From the NCBI GenBank assembly GCA_937915075.1, contig CALDMA010000041.1:1-9705 (forward strand): 9,705 nucleotides of DNA, in the 5' to 3' direction. Source of the DNA: an uncultured Oscillospiraceae bacterium. GTDB lineage: Bacteria > Bacillota > Clostridia > Oscillospirales > Oscillospiraceae. A model generated the notes under the pieces. It had not been told where the DNA came from. It ran no database searches and saw only the letters and a list, made by a program, of their open reading frames with translations. Below, one piece after another: positions 1 to 6,366 of the stretch. Each line of letters starts with the position of its first letter. The first letter of the stretch is position 1. Made by a program: the position numbers and the translations under genes.

Positions 1-159
1 TGCGCCGGCAGGACCGGCAGGGCCGGTGGCGCCTGTCGCGCCGGTAGCGCCCTTCTCACCCTTAGCGCCCTGCAAACCGCGGGGGCCCTGGATACCCTGG
101 GGGCCGGTGGCGCCCGTGGCGCCCTGCAAACCCTGCACGCCCTGGGGGCCCTGGGGGCC
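1..159 (-). repeat. Second Gly-X-Y (collagen) repeat tract, continues off the left edge
   Basis: Every third codon from residue 192 of the fibre gene encodes glycine, for at least 17 triplets up to the window edge. X and Y are mainly Pro, Gln, Ala, Thr, Lys and Leu. The DNA shows it as a repeating GGC/GGT pattern. Expected to form a collagen triple helix; the repeat number is likely to vary between strains. Confidence 0.9.
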
Positions 160-732
160 GCGGATGTTGTAGGCGGGCGGCGGCGTGGCCGTTTCGCTCA
201 GCACGAACGTCAGGTTGCCCAGGCCGTCCACCGCCGGATACCATGCCGCGCCCTGCGGCCCCTGGTCGCCGGTGTCGCCCTTGTCGCCCTTGTCGCCCTT
301 CGCGCCGGTGTCGCCCTTGTCGCCCTTCACGCCGGATACGATGGTGTAGGTGCCGTCGTCCGTCACCACGCTGGCCCCGCCGAACTTCAGCCGGCTCCGC
401 TGCGGCATCTGCTGCCCCGCCGCGTCGTAGATCAAATGCCCGGAGGAGGCCACCTCCGTCCACGTCGCACCGTCCGAGGATACCTCGATGTGCTCGTCCG
501 CATTCAGCCGGATATACTTGATATCCTCGCTGCCGTACTGGATGAGCTGCTCCACGCCCAGCGCGATCAGCGCGTCGATGAGCTCGTTGTGCCCGTCCTT
601 CACCGGCCCGGAGGTGAGCCGGTCAAAGACCTTTTTGTTTTCCTCAGCCGTCCCGCTGAGTTGGTCCGGGGATGCCTGTACGCCTTTACTGGTAATGTCG
701 GCATCCGTGATCTTGAAATCGCTCAGTCCCAT
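1..732 (-). CDS. Collagen-like phage fibre protein, C-terminus cut off by window edge
   Basis: Translating the minus strand from the ATG at 732 gives 244 codons with no stop before the left edge, so the C-terminal part is missing. Residues 1-60 form a non-repetitive start (MGLSDFKITDADITSKGVQA) of the kind seen at the N-terminus of collagen-like fibres in Clostridia phages. Residues 60-133 look beta-rich. Two Gly-X-Y tracts follow (about 134-163 and 192 to the edge), separated by a linker with Trp-164 and a Pro-Pro-Pro stretch. KGDKGD and GPQGPQG triplets are typical of bacterial collagen-like triple helices. The expected role is a trimeric surface or tail fibre with a receptor-binding tip beyond the window. 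The start is 12 bases after the nozzle stop and is preceded by GGCGGTGA as a ribosome binding site, so it is probably co-translated with that gene. A head fibre is the main alternative. Confidence 0.85.
   Translation of the reverse strand, partial: MGLSDFKITDADITSKGVQASPDQLSGTAEENKKVFDRLTSGPVKDGHNELIDALIALGVEQLIQYGSEDIKYIRLNADEHIEVSSDGATWTEVASSGHLIYDAAGQQMPQRSRLKFGGASVVTDDGTYTIVSGVKGDKGDTGAKGDKGDKGDTGDQGPQGAAWYPAVDGLGNLTFVLSETATPPPAYNIRGPQGPQGVQGLQGATGATGPQGIQGPRGLQGAKGEKGATGATGATGPAGPAGA
244..333 (-). repeat. First Gly-X-Y (collagen) repeat tract, charged type
   Basis: Ten Gly-X-Y triplets at residues 134-163 of the fibre gene, dominated by GDK, GDT and GAK. At DNA level, on the plus strand, the unit gtcgccctt recurs. 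The Lys/Asp-rich triplets allow salt bridges that stabilise a triple helix without hydroxyproline, as known for bacterial collagens. Confidence 0.88.
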
Positions 733-744
733 GTGTTCACCGCC

Positions 745-2628
745 TTATCTCCTGTAGTTGGTGCCCGGCTCCTTGTACTGCACGCCGAAGGCGTACAGGC
801 CGAAGGGCTCGTTCACCTCGTCGTTCCGCAGCCGGAACCGCACCTTGTCCACCTTTTTCAGCTTCACCTTGCCGTACAGCGTGCGCGGCGTCTGATCTCC
901 GCTGAAGGTGAACTTCCCGAAGTCGATGTACTCGAAGCTCAGATACCGGGCCTTGCTCTTGGCGTCGTATACCTGCTTCCAGATACCCCGCACCAGCGCG
1001 TAGATCTTCACGCCGGTAACAGGTGCCGCCGCCAGCCGGGCGGCCACGCCTGTGAACGACTTGGTCTGGAAGAACAGGTTGCCGTCGAAGTCCGCCGTGT
1101 CCCAGTAGGCCGTGATGGCCGCGCCGTCGTCGTTGTAGCTGGCCGGGCTGTCCAGGCTTGATGCGAACCGGCAGAGCTTCCCGTCCGCCGTGCCGAAGCA
1201 CAGCGCGCCGTCCTCGTCTGTGAACACGACGCGGGCCGGGATGTCCGGGAAGTAGTAGCACTCATACTGAAAGCTGCTGTAGGGGCTGTTCTTCTCGTAG
1301 GTCTTCTGCTGCAAGTCCAGCAGATACACCGTGCCGTCCAGCGCCATGGCGTAGAAGTCGCCGTAGATGCACGCGCTGGCCGCGCTGCGGTCCTCCGCCT
1401 CGCGTATGGCGCTGCCGATGTAGTAGCTGCGCTCCTGGCTGTACTTCTCGCCGGTCAGTTCCTCCGCCGTGATGGCGAACACGCCCCGGTCCGTGAGGAA
1501 CAGCGGCTCCTTGTCCGTCCGGCAGAAGGTGTCCGGGGCCACCGCGTCCTGCCCGATGATGGTGTTGGTGATGCGGAACACCGCCTCGCCGTCCTCGTTC
1601 AGCGAGCCGGTACGCACCACCACGTTCCGGCCGTCGGCGCTGCCGGTGAGGAACGCCGCCAGTGTATTGCTGAGCACGGTGTAGCCCACCACCTCGCCGC
1701 CGTCGCGGGCGATCTTGGTGTAGTTGGTGTCCGGGAAGAACGCCGGATCGTCGAATTCGCTGTAGAAGTCCGTGCCCTTCTTGTCGCTGTTCCCACTGAG
1801 GAACGCCCGGTCCGTAGCACCGCCCACGCCGTACACCGCCGGGATGGTGCAGTGGTTGATGGTGTCCGCGTACCCCTCCCGCGTCTTGGAGGCGGTGATG
1901 TGCACGTTGTCCTGTCCCGTCACCGGGCTTTCCCCCGGCGCGGTGTTGAACGTCACCTTCCCCGCTTCCCTGTCCACGGTGAAGTCCGTGTTCTCCACCT
2001 TGGCCACCCACTCGCCGTCGCTGTTCAGCACCTCCGCCGTCACGGGATCGCTGTCCAGCCCCTCCGTGGTCAGCTGGTACACCGTGGCGTCCTTTGTGCC
2101 GAGGAAGCTCTCCGTCCATTTCCTTCCGATGAGGTTCAGCCCCTGATAGGCCGTTCCGCCGCCGGTGGGGCGGCGGGAGATGATGATCGTCGGCACCGTG
2201 GCGTTGTCGCTGACCGCCGAGAGCGTCGTGCCGTCATAGACGCGGTACACACTGCCGTCCAGCAGATACAGCTTCTCGTCAAAGACGAAGCTGCGGCTCC
2301 TGGCGTCCGCCATGTCCCCTATGGCCTCCAGCGTCCACGCGCCGTCCGTGCCGATGTTCCGCCGGTACAGCTTCCCGCCGGCATGGACCAGCACCTCCCC
2401 GGCCAGCCGGTGGATGCCGTTGATGGCCGCGTTGCCGTAAGCCGTCACCATCGTGGTGTAGCCGGTCCGCTTGCGGACCTTGCCCACCTGGTCGCGTATC
2501 ATGTTGGGGGCCTCCGGGGACCTGGACTTGTCCACGTTGCTGGGGCTGTTGTTCAGGTCCACGCCCCGGAAGGCCTCAATGACCACGCTGTACTTCTTGC
2601 TTGCCGCCGGTACCGTGAATTGTGCCAT
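745..2628 (-). CDS. Podovirus-type tail nozzle / packaged-DNA stabilisation protein
   Basis: A 627-residue protein. The start region has the layout of podovirus nozzle or P22 gp10-like proteins: FRGVDLNNSPSNVDKSRSPE, then PNMIRDQVGKVRKRTGY, i.e. a Gly-Val start, an 'Asn at the end of a disordered loop' segment and a basic Arg-x-Gly turn. The rest is strand-rich with recurring short blades (for example around residues 80-90, 115-130, 376-388, 421-436, 470-488), consistent with a beta-propeller. Residues about 168-255 look like an inserted small beta domain (TVYQL, DFTVDREAGKVTFNTAPG, HITASKT). The family caps the portal-adaptor channel and keeps the packaged DNA in. The ATG at 2628 lies three bases after the adaptor stop; its ribosome site (GGGTGGTGG) sits inside the end of that gene, which suggests translational coupling. 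The family call is from sequence style and context, not a search. Confidence 0.72.
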   Translation of the reverse strand: MAQFTVPAASKKYSVVIEAFRGVDLNNSPSNVDKSRSPEAPNMIRDQVGKVRKRTGYTTMVTAYGNAAINGIHRLAGEVLVHAGGKLYRRNIGTDGAWTLEAIGDMADARSRSFVFDEKLYLLDGSVYRVYDGTTLSAVSDNATVPTIIISRRPTGGGTAYQGLNLIGRKWTESFLGTKDATVYQLTTEGLDSDPVTAEVLNSDGEWVAKVENTDFTVDREAGKVTFNTAPGESPVTGQDNVHITASKTREGYADTINHCTIPAVYGVGGATDRAFLSGNSDKKGTDFYSEFDDPAFFPDTNYTKIARDGGEVVGYTVLSNTLAAFLTGSADGRNVVVRTGSLNEDGEAVFRITNTIIGQDAVAPDTFCRTDKEPLFLTDRGVFAITAEELTGEKYSQERSYYIGSAIREAEDRSAASACIYGDFYAMALDGTVYLLDLQQKTYEKNSPYSSFQYECYYFPDIPARVVFTDEDGALCFGTADGKLCRFASSLDSPASYNDDGAAITAYWDTADFDGNLFFQTKSFTGVAARLAAAPVTGVKIYALVRGIWKQVYDAKSKARYLSFEYIDFGKFTFSGDQTPRTLYGKVKLKKVDKVRFRLRNDEVNEPFGLYAFGVQYKEPGTNYRR

Positions 2629-2631
2629 GCC

Positions 2632-3294
2632 TTACCACCACCCTGTCGTATTACGAACACCAGCGGACCGGATACCCGATCCGCTGGATGCGTAAGCCGT
2701 CTGCACCTTCACAAGACCGTCCTCGTATTCATTCCGCAGTATGGTCGCTATGGAGATGTCGTCCTCCTTGTACAGCTCCGCTGCGATGTACAGCGGGATC
2801 AGTACCGCGGCCTCCGCCGCCAGGTCGATCTCCTCCTCGTCCGGCGTTTCCGCCGTGACGGTCTGCGGGTACGCCTTGTACCACAGCGTGTAGGTGCCCA
2901 CCACGCTTCCGGGGATGACGAACACGTCGTCGCCCTCCATGCTCCAGTCCTCCGCGGTACCGTAGGCGGTGCCGTCGGCGAACATGACCTCGCTGCTGTT
3001 CAGGCAGCGGAAGCGCGGCAGGTAGTCCTGCAGAGGTATCTTGTATAGGTCTTTTGTCTTGGGCAGGATCAGCTTCTCCGCCGTCACCGCCGGTTCTGCG
3101 GCGTCGGCGTCGACCTCGATCTGCCACGACTTGAGGATGGGGCGGCCAACGGACGCGATCTGCTGCAGCGCCTCGTTGGCCTTGGCGGGCATGGCATTGA
3201 TATACTCACGGTTGATGTCGTCCTCCGTCAGCACAGCGCCTTCGTTGGAGTACATGGTCTGCAGCGCAGCCAGTTTCACATCTCCCCACGTCAT
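2632..3294 (-). CDS. Head-tail adaptor (connector) protein
   Basis: A 220-residue protein directly after the capsid gene and before the nozzle gene, the usual place and size for a podovirus adaptor (T7 gp11 or P22 gp4 role: a ring docked under the portal). Residues 1-55 are helical (MTWGDVKLAALQTMYSNEGA at the start). Residues about 56-145 are strand-rich, with an exposed tip (FADGTAYGTAEDWSMEGDD). Residues 150-200 are helical and acidic, and the end is a Gly/Ser-rich tail closing in Trp-Trp. This helix-beta-helix order suits a connector. The ATG at 3294 is 18 bases after the capsid stop and follows a purine-rich GAGGAAGG. I assign the function mainly from position and length; residue-level proof is lacking. 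Confidence 0.65.
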   Translation of the reverse strand: MTWGDVKLAALQTMYSNEGAVLTEDDINREYINAMPAKANEALQQIASVGRPILKSWQIEVDADAAEPAVTAEKLILPKTKDLYKIPLQDYLPRFRCLNSSEVMFADGTAYGTAEDWSMEGDDVFVIPGSVVGTYTLWYKAYPQTVTAETPDEEEIDLAAEAAVLIPLYIAAELYKEDDISIATILRNEYEDGLVKVQTAYASSGSGIRSAGVRNTTGWW

Positions 3295-3312
3295 GCCGCC
3301 ACCGCCTTCCTC

Positions 3313-4329
3313 TCAGGTGAGGTCGGTGCCGGTGGACATATTGCCCACAGCGACGAACCGCCAGTCGGCGAAGCCCGCGCCGAAGCGGGCGCGGCCCTGC
3401 CAGACGTTGTTGTCGTTGTTGGTGTCGATGACGGACTTCACGTCCAGGGGCACGCGGTCCTGGAAGATGGGGCCGTCGTTCAGCTCAATGAACTTGCTGT
3501 CCAGCAGGAAGAAGGGCTTTTCGCTGCTCTTGCCCAGGTCAGCCAGCGCGGCGGTCAGATAGGGATCCACGATGATGTTCCAGCGGCCGAACTGGTAGTT
3601 GAAGGCGTTGTTGCCGGAGGTGGGCTCCTTGTCGGCGCCCACGGCGGAGAACACGGCGTCCTTCAACGCGGCATCGTTGGGGATCCAGATGGTGTCCGGG
3701 GCCACGCCCAGCAGCTCGCCGTTGTCGCCCTTGATGTTCTGCATCTCGGTCTCGATCTTGCCCAGCAGGGTGTTGGTGAAGGTGCCCTTGTACAGGTTGG
3801 TCTGCTTGGCGCCGTCGACCTTGTTGGGGTGCGTCTTGGAGAACAGGGCCTGCCCGTCGGCGCTGCCGCAGGCGAAGGTCTTGCCCTTGTAGGAAACGGT
3901 GGTGCCGTACAGGCCGCCGGCGTAGAGGATGCGGCCGAACTTCTCGCGGGTGCGGCCGTAGGCGGTCACCAGCTTGTTGGCGCGCTGCTTCATGGTGCCC
4001 AGCAGGCAGTCCTCCACCAGCTCCTGCGTCACAGAGAAGGACTGCTTGAAGGTCATGTTCACGATGTCCCGGAAGTAGCCGTCCTCAAAGCCGGTCTTGG
4101 GATAATCGCCGCCTTCACCCACGGGCTCGAAGTCGCCCATAGCGGTCTCGCTGGAATAGCGCTCCGCCCAGTGGCGGCTCTTTTCCATGCGGTACAGATA
4201 GGGCAGCAGGCTCTCCCGCTGGAAGGCCTCGCCCCGGCTCTCCAGAAATGCCTTCAGCGGCACCTGGCAATCGCCGTAGATGGTCCCGTTCATGCCGGAA
4301 CCGATAGAAACGGTCAGAAAACCACTCAT
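3313..4329 (-). CDS. Major capsid protein, HK97-fold, resembling the Mu gpT family
   Basis: A 338-residue protein in the head module, downstream of scaffold- and decoration-like genes. Features that recall Mu gpT-like capsid proteins are: an N-terminal arm; a stretch near residues 86-110 (FRDIVNMTFKQSFSVTQELV) that resembles the conserved 'f.vt.e.ieDD' region; ALFSKTHPN at 161-169, equivalent to the LFS-x-x-HP motif; and PDTIWIPNDAALKDAV at 211-226 followed by WNIIVDPYL at 250-258, resembling the A-domain strand and loop. No N-terminal delta domain is obvious, which fits a separate scaffold gene. The ATG at 4329 has an excellent ribosome site (AAAGGAGAT, nine bases away), as expected for the most abundant virion protein. 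The shell role is close to certain from context; the gpT subfamily is an inference. Confidence 0.85.
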   Translation of the reverse strand: MSGFLTVSIGSGMNGTIYGDCQVPLKAFLESRGEAFQRESLLPYLYRMEKSRHWAERYSSETAMGDFEPVGEGGDYPKTGFEDGYFRDIVNMTFKQSFSVTQELVEDCLLGTMKQRANKLVTAYGRTREKFGRILYAGGLYGTTVSYKGKTFACGSADGQALFSKTHPNKVDGAKQTNLYKGTFTNTLLGKIETEMQNIKGDNGELLGVAPDTIWIPNDAALKDAVFSAVGADKEPTSGNNAFNYQFGRWNIIVDPYLTAALADLGKSSEKPFFLLDSKFIELNDGPIFQDRVPLDVKSVIDTNNDNNVWQGRARFGAGFADWRFVAVGNMSTGTDLT

Positions 4330-4336
4330 GTTATGT

Positions 4337-4345
4337 ATCTCCTTT
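4337..4345 (-). promoter_or_regulatory. Strong ribosome binding site of the major capsid gene
   Basis: AAAGGAGAT on the minus strand, nine bases before the ATG at 4329. It is a near-ideal match to the Firmicutes anti-Shine-Dalgarno sequence and sits in an A/T-richer 22-base spacer, unlike the surrounding G+C-rich DNA. This fits the high expression a capsid protein needs. Confidence 0.8.
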
Positions 4346-4351
4346 CTTCGC

Positions 4352-4741
4352 TCAGAACTTCACCGTCACGCGGGAACCGACGGTCTGGCCGTCGATGCCG
4401 GTGACTTCAGCCACGCCGCTGGTCTTGGTGGCGGTGACCTGCATACCGTCGGTGTGCAGGGTGACCTTGTCGCCCACGCCCACGGTCGCGGAGTCCGCCG
4501 GAGCCACGCCCAGGGTGGTCTCGAACTCCATGTACTTCTGCACCTCCACGCACGGCACCACGCCGTTGTCGTCGATGGGGCCCACGCACACATGGCTGGG
4601 TGCCACGGCGCCGCTGCACAGCGTCACCTTGCCGCTGGCCAGCTTCAGCGCCTCGCCCACCTGGTAGCTCTCGCCGTCGGTGGGCTGCATATACACGATG
4701 GGGGGCGTATTGCCCACCAGCATTCTGCTAAGCATAAACAT
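4352..4741 (-). CDS. Probable head decoration protein
   Basis: A 129-residue, strand-rich, Gly/Val/Thr-rich protein without charged helices, immediately upstream of the capsid gene. That is the usual slot for small head decoration or stabilising proteins. The middle (residues 26-58) has short turn-and-strand units such as EALKLASGKVTLCSG, and the end (TGIDGQTVGSRVTVKF) looks like a final beta strand pair; this pattern resembles lambda gpD-like or DUF2190-like small capsid proteins. There are three cysteines (42, 52, 64). The ATG at 4741 follows AAAGGAG by ten bases; a second in-frame ATG two codons later is less well spaced. It could instead be a capsid-associated fibre base. The function is inferred from position and composition. 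Confidence 0.6.
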   Translation of the reverse strand: MFMLSRMLVGNTPPIVYMQPTDGESYQVGEALKLASGKVTLCSGAVAPSHVCVGPIDDNGVVPCVEVQKYMEFETTLGVAPADSATVGVGDKVTLHTDGMQVTATKTSGVAEVTGIDGQTVGSRVTVKF

Positions 4742-4761
4742 AGTTTGTTATCTCCTTTCCC

Positions 4762-4776
4762 GCCCCTGTCCGGGGC
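4762..4776 (-). other. Hairpin between scaffold stop and decoration-gene ribosome site
   Basis: A perfect five-base G+C stem (GCCCC/GGGGC, loop of five) lies one base after the scaffold TAA and three bases before the AAAGGAG of the decoration gene. There is no following U-run, so it is not a standard terminator. It may protect or separate the mRNA segments of the low-copy scaffold and the high-copy shell proteins. Confidence 0.5.
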
Positions 4777-4777
4777 T

Positions 4778-5725
4778 TTACTGTTTGTAGAATTCTCCGT
4801 ATGCGGCGTTGATCTCGTCGTCCGTCGCATTGGGATTGATCTCGCGGTACAGCTCCTTCTGCCGCGGCGTGGCGACGTAGGGTGCCTCGCCCGCAGCGCC
4901 GGGCACCGGGGCCATGTGGCGCTTGCCGCTGGCCTGCTTGATGCCGGCCTGTCTGGCCGCCTCCATGCGCCGCTTGTCCACGGCATCCCGGTTGGCCATA
5001 TAGAAGGCGTCCTCGATGGACAATCCCTTTTCCACATAGCCGCGGAAGGCCTCCCCGGTGGGCATGGCCACGATGTCCTCCAGCGTCTGGATGCCGCTGT
5101 CGTACTTCACCCGCACGGCCTCAAGGCCCTGCCGGATGGCCGCCTGTGCCTGGGCGGTCACGTTCCGCGCCTCGGCGCTCATGCCCTCCAGGCGCTGGCG
5201 CTGCACCTGCTCCCGCAGGGGCTTCACGGCGTCGTCCACCATGCCCTGCAGCGCCGCCGGATCCACACCGGCGGACAGCATCTGTGCCTCGCGCTCCTGT
5301 CTGGCCTTGGCCTCCTGATAGGCCCGGAAGTCCGCCTCCGTGCGGATGGGCTGGCCGGTGTAGGGGTTCGTCTGCCCCGCGAACAGGTCGGCGTACACCG
5401 CGTCCACGCGGGCCTGCGCCGCCGCGGTCAAGGCCTGCCGTTCCGCCTCGCGCTCCCGCGCCCGGCGTCCGTAGGCCTGTCGGCTGCGTTCCTCGGTGCT
5501 CTGTCCCGCTTCCGCGCCCGGCGCTGCTGCGCCGCCTCCCGCTTCAGCAGGATCTCCGCCGTCCTCATGGGCTTCCGCGCCCGGCTCCTGTGCCGCGCCT
5601 TCTTCACCGGCGCCGCCGGTACCGTTTTCCACAGGCTCCTGCGTGCCGTCGTCCGCCGCGCCGCCCTCACCGGGCAGCTCCACGCCGAAGGCCTCCGCAT
5701 AGTCCTGTTCCGTCAATCCGTTCAT
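4778..5725 (-). CDS. Probable capsid scaffolding protein
   Basis: A 315-residue protein just upstream of the decoration and capsid genes. Residues 1-75 are very acidic and low in complexity (Gly, Ala, Glu, Asp, Pro) and look disordered. Residues about 78-205 are Ala/Gln/Arg/Glu-rich with coiled-coil character (for example REREAERQALTAAAQARVDA). Residues 205-280 are helical. The C-terminus (TPRQKELYREINPNATDDEI and after) is a compact helical tail of the sort that scaffold proteins use to bind the shell. No protease motif is visible. I chose the ATG at 5725 because AAAGGAG lies eight bases before it; an upstream in-frame ATG at 5788 has no such site. Position, acidity and coiled coil agree with scaffold; a minor structural protein is the alternative. 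Confidence 0.75.
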   Translation of the reverse strand: MNGLTEQDYAEAFGVELPGEGGAADDGTQEPVENGTGGAGEEGAAQEPGAEAHEDGGDPAEAGGGAAAPGAEAGQSTEERSRQAYGRRAREREAERQALTAAAQARVDAVYADLFAGQTNPYTGQPIRTEADFRAYQEAKARQEREAQMLSAGVDPAALQGMVDDAVKPLREQVQRQRLEGMSAEARNVTAQAQAAIRQGLEAVRVKYDSGIQTLEDIVAMPTGEAFRGYVEKGLSIEDAFYMANRDAVDKRRMEAARQAGIKQASGKRHMAPVPGAAGEAPYVATPRQKELYREINPNATDDEINAAYGEFYKQ

Positions 5726-5842
5726 GGTGTTCTCCTTTCCGATTTTTCCGCGTTCGGTGCGAATGCGCCCCTTTTCCGCCGGGGCCAAGCGAAATGTCCC
5801 GCCCGCAGGCGGTGATGTGTTGTCGGTGCCAGCAGGACGCGC

Positions 5843-6004
5843 TTACTTGCGCTTATCCTTGCTGCCGCCATTCCCGGTCCGAAGGTCGGTGCCGGTGAAG
5901 CGCACGGTGCCCTTCTGGGCGGGCGCTGCCTTCTGGGCGGGCGCTTCCACGCGCTGGCTACCCACGTTGGCGATGCTGCCGATGTAGCCCTTCTTTTTCT
6001 CCAT
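5843..6004 (-). CDS. Small basic protein with internal tandem repeat, function unknown
   Basis: A 53-residue frame beginning MEKKKGYIGSIANVGSQRVE and ending in SKDKRK. The ATG at 6004 is preceded by AAAGGAGG with a nine-base spacer, among the best ribosome sites in the window, so I consider the gene real despite its length. The protein is strongly basic, has no membrane segment and carries APAQK twice in tandem (residues 21-31), encoded by an 18-base direct repeat. It ends 117 bases before the scaffold start. Short Lys-rich proteins in this slot occur in other Clostridia phage head modules, but I do not recognise a function. It could bind DNA or the negatively charged scaffold next to it; both ideas are speculative. 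Confidence 0.7.
   Translation of the reverse strand: MEKKKGYIGSIANVGSQRVEAPAQKAAPAQKGTVRFTGTDLRTGNGGSKDKRK
5911..5946 (-). repeat. Two-copy 18-base tandem repeat inside the 53-residue gene
   Basis: On the plus strand, ccttctgggcgggcgctg (5911-5928) is followed at once by a copy differing only in the last base (5929-5946). The length is a multiple of three, so it adds six residues per copy (Ala-Pro-Ala-Gln-Lys plus one) without a frameshift. It looks like a recent slippage duplication. Confidence 0.85.
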
Positions 6005-6071
6005 GCCTCATGTCCTCCTTTCGCCGTATTCGGGTTTTTCCCGCCGTCCCGCCGGCGAAACGTTGTCCTGT

Positions 6072-6194
6072 GCAGCTCCGGGGCTGCGGTGGATGCCCCG
6101 CCCTTCGGCAGGGCGTCCGGTAGTAAGACAGGAGGAAAATCTGTCTGGCTCCGGGCGGTGTGCGAAACCACCCACCGCGGCCCCGGAGGGCCGC
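6072..6194 (-). other. Non-coding gap with five consecutive hairpins
   Basis: Between the zinc-ribbon stop (6196) and the 53-residue gene there are about 190 bases without a supported gene. Read on the minus strand it folds into successive stems: 6177-6194 (seven G+C pairs, four-base loop, starting one base after the stop codon); 6153-6173 (GGGUGG with CCGCCC, one G-U pair that would be a C-A mismatch on the other strand); 6126-6146 (AGACAG/CUGUCU); 6099-6115 (CGCCCU/AGGGCG); and 6072-6087 (GCAGC/GCUGC). None is followed by a proper U-run. It may be a processed or regulatory RNA segment, or simply G+C-rich spacer. Confidence 0.45.
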
Positions 6195-6195
6195 C

Positions 6196-6366
6196 TCACG
6201 CTTCGGCCGCATCGTCCGCCGCCGGAGCGTCCTTCTTTTTCTTGAGCCGCCGGTCGTACCGGGCACACTTGGGGTTCCGGCACACATAGGCGGTCTCGCT
6301 GCCGCCGTCCGCGTTCACCGCGGCGCTGTAGATCATCATCTCCAGTCCGCATTCCGGGCACTTCAT
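6196..6366 (-). CDS. Small zinc-ribbon protein
   Basis: A 56-residue protein starting MKCPECGLEMMIYSAAVNAD. Cys-3 and Cys-6 form a CPEC knuckle, and Cys-29 and Cys-34 (CRNPKC) form the second half, so four cysteines could bind one zinc ion. A basic run (RRLKKKK, 39-45) and an Ala/Asp-rich tail follow. The ATG overlaps the portal stop as ATGA, and GGAGGGGG inside the portal gene lies in front of it, so translation is probably coupled to the portal. Small zinc-ribbon proteins beside the portal or terminase recur in phages of Clostridia, but their function is not known to me. A structural or nucleic-acid-binding role is plausible from the knuckles and basic patch. Confidence 0.8.
   Translation of the reverse strand: MKCPECGLEMMIYSAAVNADGGSETAYVCRNPKCARYDRRLKKKKDAPAADDAAEA

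Noticed and set aside
436..3048. Further plus-strand frames (436-1161 and 1852-3048)
   Set aside because: Both are complements of the fibre, nozzle and adaptor genes, have no ribosome site, and show low-complexity His/Val/Arg-rich translations.
4280..5815. A 511-codon plus-strand frame opposite scaffold and decoration genes
   Set aside because: It crosses two convincing minus-strand genes and their ribosome sites, with shadow-like composition (His/Leu/Gly/Arg). Treated as antisense artefact.
5722..6171. Minus-strand frame from 6171 through the gap and across the 53-residue gene
   Set aside because: No ribosome site at its start, Arg/Pro/Thr-rich shadow composition, and it conflicts with the 53-residue frame, which has a strong ribosome site.
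6005..6243. Possible -1 frameshift at G AAA AAG in the zinc-ribbon gene, giving a long extension through the gap to a TGA at 6008
   Set aside because: The -1 frame is open through the gap, but so are the other two minus frames, which reflects G+C content. The nearest stable hairpin is about 40 bases downstream, too far for the usual stimulator, and the extension has no recognisable domain.
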